Position numbers and translations under genes: made by a program. The notes below the pieces were generated by a model that did no database searches, had not been told where the DNA came from, and was given only the letters and a program-made list of their open reading frames with translations. From Solirubrobacter sp963848475 (GTDB taxonomy: Bacteria > Actinomycetota > Thermoleophilia > Solirubrobacterales > Solirubrobacteraceae), in contig CAWKDW010000010.1 of assembly GCA_963848475.1 (NCBI GenBank), positions 59,415 to 123,414 of the forward strand: 64,000 nucleotides of DNA, in the 5' to 3' direction. The stretch's first letter is position 1; every line of letters begins with the position of its first letter. Positions 8,731-18,503 of this stretch are shown here, piece after piece.

Positions 8731-9506
8731 GCCGCCGCGGCGGGCTGGGCTTCGGGGTGGTGCCAGGGGGTGAGGATGCGCGGGCCTTCGGCGGTGATGG
8801 CGATCGTGAACTCGAAGTGGGCGGCCAGCGAGCCGTCCTGGGAGTAGATCGCCCAGCCGTCGTCGCCCATGCGGACCATGTGGCGGCCGGCGTTGACCAT
8901 CGGCTCGACGGCGAGGACCATGCCCTCTTCCAGCGGCGTGCCCTTGCCCGGGTGGCCGTAGTTGGGGACCTGGGGCTCCTCGTGCATGTCGCGGCCGATG
9001 CCGTGGCCGACGAGCGAGCGGACGATCGAGAGGCCCTCGGCCTCGACGAACTGCTGCACGGCGCTCGAGACGTCGCCGAGGCGGTTGCCGACGCGGCACT
9101 GCTCGACGGCGGCGAAGAGCGAGCCCTTCGTGACCTCGAGGAGCTTGGTGGCGATCGGGGAGACGTCGCCGACTCCGAATGTGCGGGCGGCGTCGGCCAC
9201 CCAGCCGTCCTTGACCACGCCGATGTCGACGCTCAGGATGTCGCCGCGGGAGAGCTTGAAGCGACCCGGGATGCCGTGGACGACCATGTCGTTCGGCGAG
9301 GCGCAGATCGAGCCCTGGAAGCCGCGGTAGCCCTTGAAGGCGGGTGTCGCTCCCTGGGAGCGGATGAACTTCTCGGCGGCGGAGTCGAGTTCCTTCGTCG
9401 TCACGCCGGGGCGGATCTTGCCCGCCAGCAGATCCATGGTGCGAACCAGGATCTCGCCCGCGGCCGCCATCTGGTCGATCTCGGCCGGGGACTTCTTGAT
9501 GATCAC
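8727..9506 (-). CDS. map: type I methionine aminopeptidase
   Basis: 259 aa. Removes the initiator methionine from new proteins. All five metal ligands are visible: two Asp (SVDIGV and VADAARTF), His (GHGIGRDMHEEP), Glu (AVEPMV) and Glu (HFEFTIAI). Start GTG 9506 overlaps the adk stop (GTGA). Last gene of the S10-spc run before the inserted plus-strand gene. Confidence 0.96.
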   Translation of the reverse strand: MIIKKSPAEIDQMAAAGEILVRTMDLLAGKIRPGVTTKELDSAAEKFIRSQGATPAFKGYRGFQGSICASPNDMVVHGIPGRFKLSRGDILSVDIGVVKDGWVADAARTFGVGDVSPIATKLLEVTKGSLFAAVEQCRVGNRLGDVSSAVQQFVEAEGLSIVRSLVGHGIGRDMHEEPQVPNYGHPGKGTPLEEGMVLAVEPMVNAGRHMVRMGDDGWAIYSQDGSLAAHFEFTIAITAEGPRILTPWHHPEAQPAAAA

Positions 9507-10171
9507 AGCCGCTCCTCCAACCGCAGCGTCGCGAGCGTCGCGCGGATGTGGTCGTGCACCTCCGTCTTGTCCCGCGTCCCGTCGAAGCGACGCAGCAGAC
9601 CACGCTCGTCGTAGTAGTCCTTCAGCGGCTCGGTCTGCTTGTGGTACGTCTTCAGGCGCTTCTTGACCGTCTCAGGCTCGTCGTCCTTGCGGCGGAACAG
9701 CGGCTTGCCGTCCTGGTCGCAGACGTCATCGTGCTTGGGCGGGTCGAACTCGACGTGGTACAGGTGCCCGTTGGAGCACTGGCGGCGGCCCGAGAGCCGC
9801 TGCAGGACGACCTCGTCGGAAGCGTCGATCGACAGCGCGGCGGTCAGCCGGCGGCCGAGCTTCTCGAGCTCCTCGGTCAGCGCGTCGGCCTGGCCGGCGG
9901 TGCGGGGGAAGCCGTCGAGCAGGAAGCCGTCGTCGCCCTCCTCCTCGACCTTGTGCAGGATCATGGCGATGACGAGTTCGTCGGGGACGAGGTCGCCGTT
10001 GTCCATGTACTCCTTGGCCTTGATGCCGAGTTCGGTGCCGGCTTCCTTGTGCTCGCGCAGCAGGTCTCCGGTGCCGATGTAGGCGAGCCCGAAGTCCTCC
10101 CGCAGGCGCGCGGCCTGGGTGCCCTTACCGGCCCCGGGAGGCCCGAGGAGAATGAGGTTCAACTCACTCAC
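9503..10171 (-). CDS. adk: adenylate kinase
   Basis: 222 aa. Interconverts ATP + AMP and 2 ADP. P-loop GPPGAGKGTQ at residues 10-19, AMP-site motif DGFPRT, long-type LID (GRRQCSNGH ... DVCDQDG) keeping only two of the four zinc cysteines. GTG 10171 is two bases after the secY stop and is the only start that keeps the P-loop strand. The secY-adk-map order is classical. Confidence 0.95.
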   Translation of the reverse strand: MSELNLILLGPPGAGKGTQAARLREDFGLAYIGTGDLLREHKEAGTELGIKAKEYMDNGDLVPDELVIAMILHKVEEEGDDGFLLDGFPRTAGQADALTEELEKLGRRLTAALSIDASDEVVLQRLSGRRQCSNGHLYHVEFDPPKHDDVCDQDGKPLFRRKDDEPETVKKRLKTYHKQTEPLKDYYDERGLLRRFDGTRDKTEVHDHIRATLATLRLEERL

Positions 10172-10173
10172 CC

Positions 10174-11439
10174 CTACTTCAGGAAGCCTTCGTAGTTCCG
10201 CATCATCAGCTGCGCCTCGAGCTGCTTCATGGTGTCCAGCGCGACGCCGACCACGATCAGCAGCGAGGTGCCGCCGAAGTAGAAGCTCGAGGGCGCGCCC
10301 GTGGACGCGATGATGATGGTCGGGAGAGCGGCGACGGCCGCGAGGTACAACGCTCCCGGGAAGGTCAAGCGGGCGAGGATGCGGTCCAGGAACTCCGCCG
10401 TCGGGCGGCCGGGCCGCACACCGGGGATGAAGCCGCCGTACTTCTTCAGGTTGTCCGCCTGGTCGACCGGGTTGAACGTGACCGCGGTGTAGAAGTACGT
10501 GAAGACGATGATCATCAGCGTCTCGCCGAGCACGTAGGCCCAGCCACCCGGGTTGAAGAAGGTCGCGAGACCCTCCAGACCGGGGACGAGCTGACCGATC
10601 GTGGGCGGGAAGGCCATGATCGACGCGGCGAAGATGACCGGGATCACGCCCGCCATGTTCACGCGCAGCGGCAGGTAGGTCTGGCCGCCCGCGCTCATGC
10701 GACGGCCGATCACGCGCTTCGCGTACTGGATCGGGATCCGGCGCTGGCCTTCCTGGATGAACACGACCGCCGCGACCACGCCGATGGCGAGGAACGGCAT
10801 GATGATCTTGAAGACCGGGTCCGGGTTCGTCCACCACTGGTTGATGCCACCGGGCAGGCCGGCGACGATCGAGGCGAAGATCATCAGCGAGATGCCGTTG
10901 CCGATGCCGCGCTGGGTGATCAGCTCGCCCATCCACATGACGAGGATCGAGCCCGCGGTGAAGCAGAGCACGACGAGGACGACGGTGCCGGCGTTGAAGT
11001 TCTCGAACACCGGCTGGCCGGCCGTGGACTGCGAGCGGAAGAGGAAGGTGTAGCCGACGGCCTGCGCGGCGGCGAGGCCGACGGTCAGGTAGCGCGTGTA
11101 CTGCGTGATCCGCGCCTGGCCGACTTCGCCTTCCTTCTGCAGCTTCTCGAGCGCGGGTGAGACCACGACGAGGAGCTGCAGGATGATCGAGGCCGTGATG
11201 TACGGCATGATCCCGAGCGCGAACAGCGACATCCGCGACAGACCGCCGCCGGTGAACGTGTTCAGCAGCCCGAGGACGCCGCTGCCGTAGTTGTTCTGGA
11301 TGTCATCGACGGCGTTGATGTCGATGCCCGGAACCGGGATGAACGAGCCCAGGCGGTAGACCGCCAGGATCGCCATCGTGAACAGGATCTTGTTGCGGAT
11401 CTCCGCGACCCGGAACGCTGAGAAAATCGTGGAGATCAT
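10174..11439 (-). CDS. secY: preprotein translocase channel subunit SecY
   Basis: 421 aa, about ten transmembrane segments. Forms the protein-conducting channel with SecE and SecG and will export the many secreted proteins in this window. Family motifs YRLGSFIPVPGID, GIMPYITASIILQLL, QRGIGNGISLMIF and PNKR-type cytoplasmic loops are in place. Thirteen bases downstream of rplO. Confidence 0.97.
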   Translation of the reverse strand: MISTIFSAFRVAEIRNKILFTMAILAVYRLGSFIPVPGIDINAVDDIQNNYGSGVLGLLNTFTGGGLSRMSLFALGIMPYITASIILQLLVVVSPALEKLQKEGEVGQARITQYTRYLTVGLAAAQAVGYTFLFRSQSTAGQPVFENFNAGTVVLVVLCFTAGSILVMWMGELITQRGIGNGISLMIFASIVAGLPGGINQWWTNPDPVFKIIMPFLAIGVVAAVVFIQEGQRRIPIQYAKRVIGRRMSAGGQTYLPLRVNMAGVIPVIFAASIMAFPPTIGQLVPGLEGLATFFNPGGWAYVLGETLMIIVFTYFYTAVTFNPVDQADNLKKYGGFIPGVRPGRPTAEFLDRILARLTFPGALYLAAVAALPTIIIASTGAPSSFYFGGTSLLIVVGVALDTMKQLEAQLMMRNYEGFLK

Positions 11440-11451
11440 GGTGCCGCTCCG

Positions 11452-11970
11452 CTAGTCCTCGACGACCGTGCAGGTGCCGCCGGCGCCCTCGATGCTCTCC
11501 CGCGCGCCGGCGGAGAACTTATGGGCCTGCACGTCGAACTTCTTGGTCAGCTCGCCGCGGCCGAGGATCTTGACCGGGACGTCGCGCGTCTTGGCCAGAC
11601 CGGTCGACTTCAGCAGCGCCAGATCGATCGTCGTGCCGGCGTCGAAACGCGACTCGAGATCGTCGAGGTTGACGTGCTGGGTATGCGTCCGGAACATCTC
11701 GAACGGCATCGACATCTTCTTGTTCGGGCCGCGCAGCTTGCGCATCCGCATGTGGAGCGGGTTCTGACCGCCCTCGAAGCGAGCGCGCTGCTTGGCGCCG
11801 GCGCGCGAGTTGTAGCCCTTGTGGCCACGACCCGAGGTCTTGCCATGGCCGGAGCCATGACCGCGACCGACGCGCTTGCGGTCCTTCTTGGAGCCCGGAG
11901 CAGGCTTCAGGTTGTGAAGCCCGACCGCCTCGGCGGCAAGCTCCTGGTTGACGGCGTCCTGCTCGCTCAC
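11452..11970 (-). CDS. rplO: 50S ribosomal protein uL15
   Basis: 172 aa, slightly longer than usual because of about 16 extra N-terminal residues before LHNLKPAPGSKKDRKRVGRG. The glycine/basic run (GRGHGSGHGKTSGRGHKG) that threads into 23S rRNA is present. Its start overlaps the rpmD stop. Confidence 0.96.
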   Translation of the reverse strand: MSEQDAVNQELAAEAVGLHNLKPAPGSKKDRKRVGRGHGSGHGKTSGRGHKGYNSRAGAKQRARFEGGQNPLHMRMRKLRGPNKKMSMPFEMFRTHTQHVNLDDLESRFDAGTTIDLALLKSTGLAKTRDVPVKILGRGELTKKFDVQAHKFSAGARESIEGAGGTCTVVED

Positions 11971-12149
11971 GACTTCTCCTCTACAACCACGAGATGACGC
12001 ACGGCGTGGACCATGCCGCGCAGCGGCTCGGAGTCCGGCCGCTCAACCGACTTGCCGATGCCGCGCAGGCCGAGCGAGCGCAGCGTGTCGCGCTGGCGCC
12101 CGTTGGTCCCGTTCGCGGACTTGACCTGGGTGATCAGAAGCGTGCTCAT
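11967..12149 (-). CDS. rpmD: 50S ribosomal protein uL30
   Basis: 60 aa, begins MSTLLITQVKSANGTNGRQR and has TLRSLGLRGIGKSV, the family core. The ends overlap rplO and rpsE by 4 bp each. Confidence 0.95.
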   Translation of the reverse strand: MSTLLITQVKSANGTNGRQRDTLRSLGLRGIGKSVERPDSEPLRGMVHAVRHLVVVEEKS

Positions 12150-12745
12150 GCGACGGGCTCCTCGGCGGGCGTCTCCACGACGGCGTCGGCGTGGATCACC
12201 TCGACGGGCTCCTCGATCACGGGCGTCTTCGACAGGCCGAGGACCTTGTCGACCGAGAGGCCGCGCAGCTGCGCGATCTCCTCGGGCTTCCGGAGATCCT
12301 GGAGGCCGGCGATGGTCGCCTTGACCAGGTTGATGGGGTTCTGGGAACCCAGCGACTTCGAGAGAATGTCGTGGATACCGGCGAGCTCGAGCACCGCGCG
12401 GACGCCGCCGCCGGCGATGACGCCGGTACCGGGTGACGCGGGCTTGAGGAAGACGCGGCCGGAACCGAAGATACCCGTCGTCTGATGGGTGATCGTGGAA
12501 CCGTGGCGAGGAACGCGGAAGAGGTTCTTCTTCGCGCGCTCGACGCCCTTCTGGATAGCCAGCGGAACCTCGTTGGCCTTGCCGTAGCCGACGCCGACAA
12601 CGCCGTTCTCGTCGCCGACGACGACCAGGGCGGTGAACGAGAACCGCCGGCCGCCCTTGACGACCTTGGCGACGCGGTTGATCTCGACGACGCGTTCCTG
12701 CAGGTCGAAGCCGGAGGCTGAGATGGATCGATCGGGGGCTGCCAT
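12146..12745 (-). CDS. rpsE: 30S ribosomal protein uS5
   Basis: 199 aa. The dsRBD-like N-terminal domain has RVAKVVKGGRRFSFTALVVVG; the C-terminal domain has VIAGGGVRAVLELAGIHDILSKSLGS. It shapes the mRNA entry tunnel and decoding accuracy. The acidic C-terminal tail (about 35 residues, many Glu/Val/Pro) goes beyond the usual 165 aa length. Confidence 0.96.
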   Translation of the reverse strand: MAAPDRSISASGFDLQERVVEINRVAKVVKGGRRFSFTALVVVGDENGVVGVGYGKANEVPLAIQKGVERAKKNLFRVPRHGSTITHQTTGIFGSGRVFLKPASPGTGVIAGGGVRAVLELAGIHDILSKSLGSQNPINLVKATIAGLQDLRKPEEIAQLRGLSVDKVLGLSKTPVIEEPVEVIHADAVVETPAEEPVA

Positions 12746-12768
12746 GGAGTCCTTCGAGGGTAGCGGTC

Positions 12769-13122
12769 TTAGAAGCTCAGGCCGCCCTCACGGGCGCCCT
12801 CGGCCAGGGCCTTAACGCGGCCGTGGTACTGGTAGCCGCCACGATCGAACACCGCAGTGTCGACCCCGGCAGCCTTGGCGCGATCGGCGAGAAGCTCGCC
12901 GGCCTTCGTGGCCTGTTCCATCGGCTTGAGCGAGCGCAGATCGGCCTCGGTCCACTGGACCGAGGCGAGCGTGCGGCCCGCGTCGTCGTCGATGAGCTGG
13001 GCGAACAGCCCGCGGTTGGAGCGGAACACCGAGATCCGGGGACGCTCGGCGGTCCCGCGCACCTTCGCGCGGACACGGCGACGGCGCTTGAGGCGCCGCG
13101 CAGGTGAAGTGAGAACGGTCAT
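12769..13122 (-). CDS. rplR: 50S ribosomal protein uL18
   Basis: 117 aa. Binds 5S rRNA with uL5. Shows RRRVRAKVRGTAERPRISVFRSNR and ends in AREGGLSF, the family C-terminus. Confidence 0.96.
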   Translation of the reverse strand: MTVLTSPARRLKRRRRVRAKVRGTAERPRISVFRSNRGLFAQLIDDDAGRTLASVQWTEADLRSLKPMEQATKAGELLADRAKAAGVDTAVFDRGGYQYHGRVKALAEGAREGGLSF

Positions 13123-13652
13123 GCCCGCTTACCGACCTTCCGGGCGACGTACTCGCCCTGGTAACGGATGCCCTTGCCCTTGTAGGGCTCCGGCGGACGC
13201 TGCTTGCGGATGATCGCCGCGATCTCGCCGACAACCTGCTTGTTGTTGCCCTTGACGATGATGCGCGTCGGGACCGGCACCTCGAACTCGATGCCCTCCG
13301 GCGCCTTGATCGGCACGGGATGCGAGTAGCCCAGGGCCAGCTCGAGGTCGCGGCCCTTCAGCAGCGCCCTGTAGCCGACGCCCTGGATCTCAAGCGTCTT
13401 GGTGAAGCCGGTGGTGACACCCTCGACCATGTTGGCCACCAGCGAACGCGTCAGACCATGCAGAGCGCGATGCTCGGCGCGGTCGGTCGGTCGCGTGACC
13501 AGCAGGTTGCCGTCCTCCTGGACGATGTCGATGGCGCGGTTCTTGCGCTCCTCGAGGTTGCCTCGCGGCCCGTTCACGCGCACGACCTCAGCCTCCACCG
13601 TGATGGTGACGGTCGAGGGGACGGGGATGGGCTTTCTACCGATGCGGGACAT
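13119..13652 (-). CDS. rplF: 50S ribosomal protein uL6
   Basis: 177 aa, two repeated uL6 folds. Begins MSRIGRKPIPVPSTV; ends PEPYKGKGIRYQGEYVARK, the factor-binding-region signature. Overlaps the rplR start by 4 bp. Confidence 0.97.
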   Translation of the reverse strand: MSRIGRKPIPVPSTVTITVEAEVVRVNGPRGNLEERKNRAIDIVQEDGNLLVTRPTDRAEHRALHGLTRSLVANMVEGVTTGFTKTLEIQGVGYRALLKGRDLELALGYSHPVPIKAPEGIEFEVPVPTRIIVKGNNKQVVGEIAAIIRKQRPPEPYKGKGIRYQGEYVARKVGKRA

Positions 13653-13660
13653 GAGAGCGA

Positions 13661-14068
13661 CTACCAGACTTCGGCGACGAGCTCGCCCCCGACGCCCGCT
13701 GCGCGAGCCTCGTGGCCGGTCATGACGCCGTGCGAGGTGGACAGGATCGTGGTGCCCATGCCGCCCAGGACCTTCGGGATGTTCTGCGAATCCACGTAGC
13801 GCCGCTGGCCGGGACGAGACACCCGGCGCAGGCCGGAGATCACCGAAGTCCGGTTATCAGTGTACTTCAGCCGAACGAGGATCTTGTCGGCGGCGCTGCC
13901 GGGAACGCCCGGCGCCTCGTCGAAGCCCTCGATGTAGCCCTGCTCCGTGAGGATCCGCGCCATCTCGCGCTTGAGCCGGCTGGAGGGGATCTCCACCGTC
14001 TCATGCGCGGCCATGATGCCGTTGCGGATACGGGTCAGGAAGTCGGCGATCGGGTCGGTCATCGACAT
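13661..14068 (-). CDS. rpsH: 30S ribosomal protein uS8
   Basis: 135 aa. Binds the central domain of 16S rRNA and, in E. coli, represses the spc operon. Begins MTDPIADFLTRIRNG after an extra MS; the C-terminal STSHGVMTGHEARAAGVGGE is typical. Confidence 0.97.
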   Translation of the reverse strand: MSMTDPIADFLTRIRNGIMAAHETVEIPSSRLKREMARILTEQGYIEGFDEAPGVPGSAADKILVRLKYTDNRTSVISGLRRVSRPGQRRYVDSQNIPKVLGGMGTTILSTSHGVMTGHEARAAGVGGELVAEVW

Positions 14069-14072
14069 GCGA

Positions 14073-14258
14073 TCACCAGCTCGACTTCGTCATACCGGGG
14101 ATGAAGCCGTTGTGCGCCAGCTCGCGCAGGCACAGGCGGCAGAGCCCGAACTTGCGATACACCGCACGCGGACGGCCGCAGCGACGACAGCGCGAATGCG
14201 CCCGCGTCTTGTACTTCGGCGTCCGCTGCGAAGCAACGATCTTGGATGTCTTAGCCAT
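14073..14258 (-). CDS. rpsN: 30S ribosomal protein uS14, short zinc type
   Basis: 61 aa, the short type Z form. Two CxxC pairs (CRRC at 24-27, CRLC at 40-43) form a zinc ribbon; ends in FIPGMTKSSW. ATG 14258. Lies between rplE and rpsH as usual. Confidence 0.96.
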   Translation of the reverse strand: MAKTSKIVASQRTPKYKTRAHSRCRRCGRPRAVYRKFGLCRLCLRELAHNGFIPGMTKSSW

Positions 14259-14277
14259 TCGAGAAGTTCTCTCTTGT

Positions 14278-14871
14278 CTATGCGGCGACGGGCACGCCGG
14301 CGTTGAGGCTCTCGTACTGCTTCGGGCGCCCGTCGCGCGCGAAAGGCAGGCCCAAGGCGTCGAGCAGCGTGAAGGCCTCGGCGTCGGTCTGGGCGGTGGT
14401 GGTGATCGCGATGTCGAGACCGCGGACCTGGTCCACGGTGTCGTAGTCGATCTCCGGGAAGATGACCTGCTCCTTGACGCCCATGGAGTAGTTCCCACGG
14501 CCGTCGAAGGACTTCGGGTTCAGGCCGCGGAAGTCGCGCAGACGCGGAATCGCGACCGACGTCAGGCGGTCGATGAACTCGTACGCGCGGACGTCACGGA
14601 GGGTGACCGTGAGACCGACCGGCATGCCCTCGCGCAACTTGAAGTTCGCGACGGACTTGCGGGCCCGGCGGATGTTCGGCTTCTGGCCGGCGATGTCGGC
14701 GAGCTGCGACTGCGCCTGCTCGAGCATCTTCGAGTCCTGCTTGGCCTCGCCCACGCCCATGTTGAGCGTGACCTTGATCAGCTTGGGCGCCTGCATCGGC
14801 GACGAGTACCCGAACTTCTCCACCAGAGCGGCCCGGATCTCGTCGTTGTATCGGTCCTTGAGACGTGCCAT
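14278..14871 (-). CDS. rplE: 50S ribosomal protein uL5
   Basis: 197 aa. Binds 5S rRNA and contacts P-site tRNA. Motifs KVTLNMGVGEAKQD, RRARKSVANFKLREGMPVG and FPEIDYDTVDQVRGLDI are present. Overlaps rplX by one base. Confidence 0.97.
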   Translation of the reverse strand: MARLKDRYNDEIRAALVEKFGYSSPMQAPKLIKVTLNMGVGEAKQDSKMLEQAQSQLADIAGQKPNIRRARKSVANFKLREGMPVGLTVTLRDVRAYEFIDRLTSVAIPRLRDFRGLNPKSFDGRGNYSMGVKEQVIFPEIDYDTVDQVRGLDIAITTTAQTDAEAFTLLDALGLPFARDGRPKQYESLNAGVPVAA

Positions 14872-15191
14872 CAGTCGAGCTCCGCTCCGGAGCGCCGGGT
14901 GACGCGAACGCGCTTGCCCTGCTCGTTGGTCTTCGAGCCCACACGCGTGGGCTTGTGGTCCTTCGGGTCCACGATGGCCACGTTGGAGACGTGGATCGGG
15001 CCTTCCTTCTCGATCACCCCGACCTGCAGGTTGGGGCGGCCGGCCACGGGGCGCTGATGGCGCTTGACCATGTTCAGCCCCTCCACGTAGACGCGCTCAC
15101 GCGCCGGCTCCACGCGGATGACCTTGCCGGTCTTGCCCTTGTCCTTGCCCGAGATGACGACCACGTTGTCGTCGTGACGAATCCTCGCCAT
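14871..15191 (-). CDS. rplX: 50S ribosomal protein uL24
   Basis: 106 aa with the KOW motif near the N-terminus (ISGKDKGKTGKVIRV). Early assembly protein of the 50S subunit. Ends in RRSGAELD. Two bases separate it from rplN. Confidence 0.96.
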   Translation of the reverse strand: MARIRHDDNVVVISGKDKGKTGKVIRVEPARERVYVEGLNMVKRHQRPVAGRPNLQVGVIEKEGPIHVSNVAIVDPKDHKPTRVGSKTNEQGKRVRVTRRSGAELD

Positions 15192-15193
15192 GG

Positions 15194-15562
15194 CTAGAGC
15201 ACCTCCGGTGCGAGCGAGACGATCTTCATGAACCCGCCGTCGCGCAGCTCGCGCGCCACCGGGCCGAAGATGCGCGTGCCGCGCGGGTTGTTCTGGGCGT
15301 CGATGATCACGGCCGCGTTCTCGTCGAACGCGATGTACGTGCCGTCGTCGCGCCCGAAGCCCTTCTTCGTGCGCACGACGACCGCCTTGACGACGTCGCC
15401 CTTCTTGACCGTCCCGTTCGGGTTGGCCTGCTTGACCGTGGCGACGATGATGTCGCCCACGCCCGCGTAACGGCGGCGCGAGCCGCCCATCACGCGGATG
15501 GTCAGGATCTCACGCGCGCCCGTGTTGTCGGCCACGCGCAGCCGGGTCTCGTTCTGGATCAC
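15194..15562 (-). CDS. rplN: 50S ribosomal protein uL14
   Basis: 122 aa, the invariant family length. GTG 15562 gives MIQNETRLRVADNTGAREI and overlaps the rpsQ stop as GTGA. A longer upstream open frame exists but would add residues unknown in the family. First gene of the classical spc operon, here joined to the S10 operon. Confidence 0.97.
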   Translation of the reverse strand: MIQNETRLRVADNTGAREILTIRVMGGSRRRYAGVGDIIVATVKQANPNGTVKKGDVVKAVVVRTKKGFGRDDGTYIAFDENAAVIIDAQNNPRGTRIFGPVARELRDGGFMKIVSLAPEVL

Positions 15563-16128
15563 TTGGCACGCTCCAGAACTTCGATCAGACGCCAGCGCTT
15601 GGTGCGCGACATCGGCCGGCATTCCATGACGCGAACGGTGTCGCCGGTGTGGGCGTCGTTGCTCTCGTCATGGACGTGCAGGGTCACCGAGCTGCGAAGG
15701 ATCTTGTGGTAGCGCTTGTGCCGGCGCGCGGTGTCGACGCGCACGCTGATCGTCTTCTCGCCCTTGTCGGACGTGACGAGGCCCTGGCGCATCTTCGGCT
15801 TGCCCGGCCCGTGCTCCGGAGCGTGCTGCTCGGAGACCGGCGCCGCGGCACGCGCCTCGGCGCGCTTGGCCTTCTGCTTGGCGCGGTAGGCACGACGCTG
15901 CTTCGCGTTGTTCTCGCGATGGGCCTTGCGCTCCTCGAGGCGGTCCTCAAGGGTGCGCGGACCCGACGCCGGCTTGGCCTTGGCCTGGCGGGCGGCGGCG
16001 TTGCGCTCCTTGCGGGTGCCTGTGGCGACGGCCGGGGTGGTCTCCTCCGAAGCGCCCGCATCGGGGGCCGCGACGGTCTCGACCTCCTCGACGGGGGTCT
16101 CTGTGGTCTCTTCGGGGTTCTCAGCCAT
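15559..16128 (-). CDS. rpsQ: 30S ribosomal protein uS17 with about 110-residue N-terminal extension
   Basis: 189 aa against the usual 80-100. The uS17 core starts near residue 112 (MRQGLVTSDKGEKTISVRVD) and ends VMECRPMSRTKRWRLIEVLE. Before it, residues 1-40 are acidic (Glu, Thr, Val, Ala) and residues 41-95 basic and Ala-rich (KERNAAARQAKAK, QRRAYRAKQKAKRAEARAA), a charge-split disordered-looking tail. No stop or closer start with a good ribosome site was found inside it; a GTG/ATG inside is possible but the frame and codon use continue smoothly. Overlaps rpmC by 8 bp. Confidence 0.9.
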   Translation of the reverse strand: MAENPEETTETPVEEVETVAAPDAGASEETTPAVATGTRKERNAAARQAKAKPASGPRTLEDRLEERKAHRENNAKQRRAYRAKQKAKRAEARAAAPVSEQHAPEHGPGKPKMRQGLVTSDKGEKTISVRVDTARRHKRYHKILRSSVTLHVHDESNDAHTGDTVRVMECRPMSRTKRWRLIEVLERAK

Positions 16129-16336
16129 CGTTCTTCTCAGTCGGGTCAACGCCGCGCTGGCGCGCGACGGTGAGCGCGCGGGCGAGGTCACGCTTGGCGG
16201 CGCGCATGCCGGCCGTGTTCTCCAGCTCGCCCGTGGCGTGCTGGAGACGGAGGCCGAACAGCTCGCGCCGCTGCGTCGCAACGTGCTCGCGCAGGCTCTT
16301 GTCGGTCAGATCGCGCAGTTCGGACGCCTTCATCAT
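16121..16336 (-). CDS. rpmC: 50S ribosomal protein uL29
   Basis: 71 aa helical hairpin protein at the tunnel exit. MKASELRDLTDKSL after one extra Met, then LRLQHATGELENTAGMRAAKRDLARALT. Overlaps rplP by 4 bp and rpsQ by 8 bp. Confidence 0.96.
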   Translation of the reverse strand: MMKASELRDLTDKSLREHVATQRRELFGLRLQHATGELENTAGMRAAKRDLARALTVARQRGVDPTEKNDG

Positions 16337-16748
16337 TGGCCGTCCTCTCGGAGCACGAACTTGGTCTTCACAGGCAGCTTATGACCCGCGAGGCGCATCG
16401 CCTCGCGAGCGAGATCCTCGGACACGCCGGAGAGCTCGAACATCACGCGGCCCGGCTTGACAACGGCGACCCAGCCTTCGGGGTTGCCCTTGCCCGAGCC
16501 CATGCGGGTCTCGGCCGGCTTCTTGGTGAAGGCCTTGTCCGGGAAGACGTTGATCCACACCTTGCCGCCACGCTTGATCTTGCGGGTCATCGCGATACGA
16601 GCCGCCTCGATCTGGCGGTTCGTCAGCCAGCCGGCCTCGAGGGCCTTCAGGCCGTAATCGCCGAAGGCGACCGTCTGCTGACCCCGCGAGAGGCCATGCC
16701 GACGCCCGCGATGCACCTTGCGGAACTTGACACGCTTGGGAGAGAGCA

Positions 16749-16749
<1 letters not shown>
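16333..16749 (-). CDS. rplP: 50S ribosomal protein uL16
   Basis: 138 aa. Begins MLSPKRVKFRKVHRGRRHG; conserved MGSGKGNPEGWVAVVKPGR, near the peptidyl-transferase centre. One-base overlap with rpsC. Confidence 0.97.
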
Positions 16750-17747
<998 letters not shown>

Positions 17748-17753
17748 GGCGGG

Positions 17754-18503
17754 CTAGGACTCCTTCGGGGTGAGCGTGATGGAGAGGTGCGAGGTGCGCT
17801 TGCGGATCCGCGTCGCGCGGCCCATGGCGCGAGGCCGGTAACGCTTGAGCGTCGGCCCCTCGTCGGCGTGGACCTTGAGGATCTTGAGATCCTCGCCGAC
17901 CAGCTCGTGGTTGTGCTCCGCGTTCGCGACGGCGGACTCGAGCAGCTTGATCCAGGCCTCGGCGGCGCCGCGAGTCGTGAACGCGAGAATCGCGCGCGCC
18001 TCGGTGACGTCCTTGCCGCGGATGTGATCGCAGACGAGCCGCGCCTTGCGGGCGGACGTGCGCACGTACTTGGCCTGAGCCGAAACCTCGAGCCCGACCG
18101 GGACGGCCTTGCGCTCTTGGGTCTTGCCACCGCGGCGAATGCGGGAGCGACGAGCGGAATCCTTGGCCTCATCGGCGGCCACTTCGGCCTGATCGGCGGC
18201 CTTCTCAGCTTCGCGGGCCTTGCGGGCACGCTTGGGCTTCGGCGCCTCAGCGGCAGCCTCGGCGGCTTCCTCGGCCTTCTCAGCGAGCTCTTCAGCTTCC
18301 TCGGCAGCAGCCTCGGCGACGGGCGTCGGGGCGTCCTCGGCGGCCTCAGCGGCCTCCTCGGCCGCGGCAGCGGCGCGCGCGGCCTCTTCGTCGGCGCGCT
18401 CCTGCTGATCGACCTCGACCTCGGCCTCCGGGGTCTCCTCGACCTCGGCCTCGGTCGCCGGCGTCTCCTCGACGTCGTCCTTCTTGTCTTCAGGCTCGGT
18501 CAT
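17754..18503 (-). CDS. rplV: 50S ribosomal protein uL22 with about 135-residue acidic N-terminal extension
   Basis: 249 aa against 110-130. The uL22 core begins near residue 140 (SAQAKYVRTSARKARLVCDH) and ends in KRTSHLSITLT. Residues 1-90 are almost only Glu, Ala, Asp, Pro and Val and should form an acidic helix or coil; residues 90-130 turn basic (PKRARKAREAEKAA, RRSRIRRGGK). Start ATG 18503 overlaps the rpsS stop by 4 bp, which supports the long form. Confidence 0.93.
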   Translation of the reverse strand: MTEPEDKKDDVEETPATEAEVEETPEAEVEVDQQERADEEAARAAAAAEEAAEAAEDAPTPVAEAAAEEAEELAEKAEEAAEAAAEAPKPKRARKAREAEKAADQAEVAADEAKDSARRSRIRRGGKTQERKAVPVGLEVSAQAKYVRTSARKARLVCDHIRGKDVTEARAILAFTTRGAAEAWIKLLESAVANAEHNHELVGEDLKILKVHADEGPTLKRYRPRAMGRATRIRKRTSHLSITLTPKES

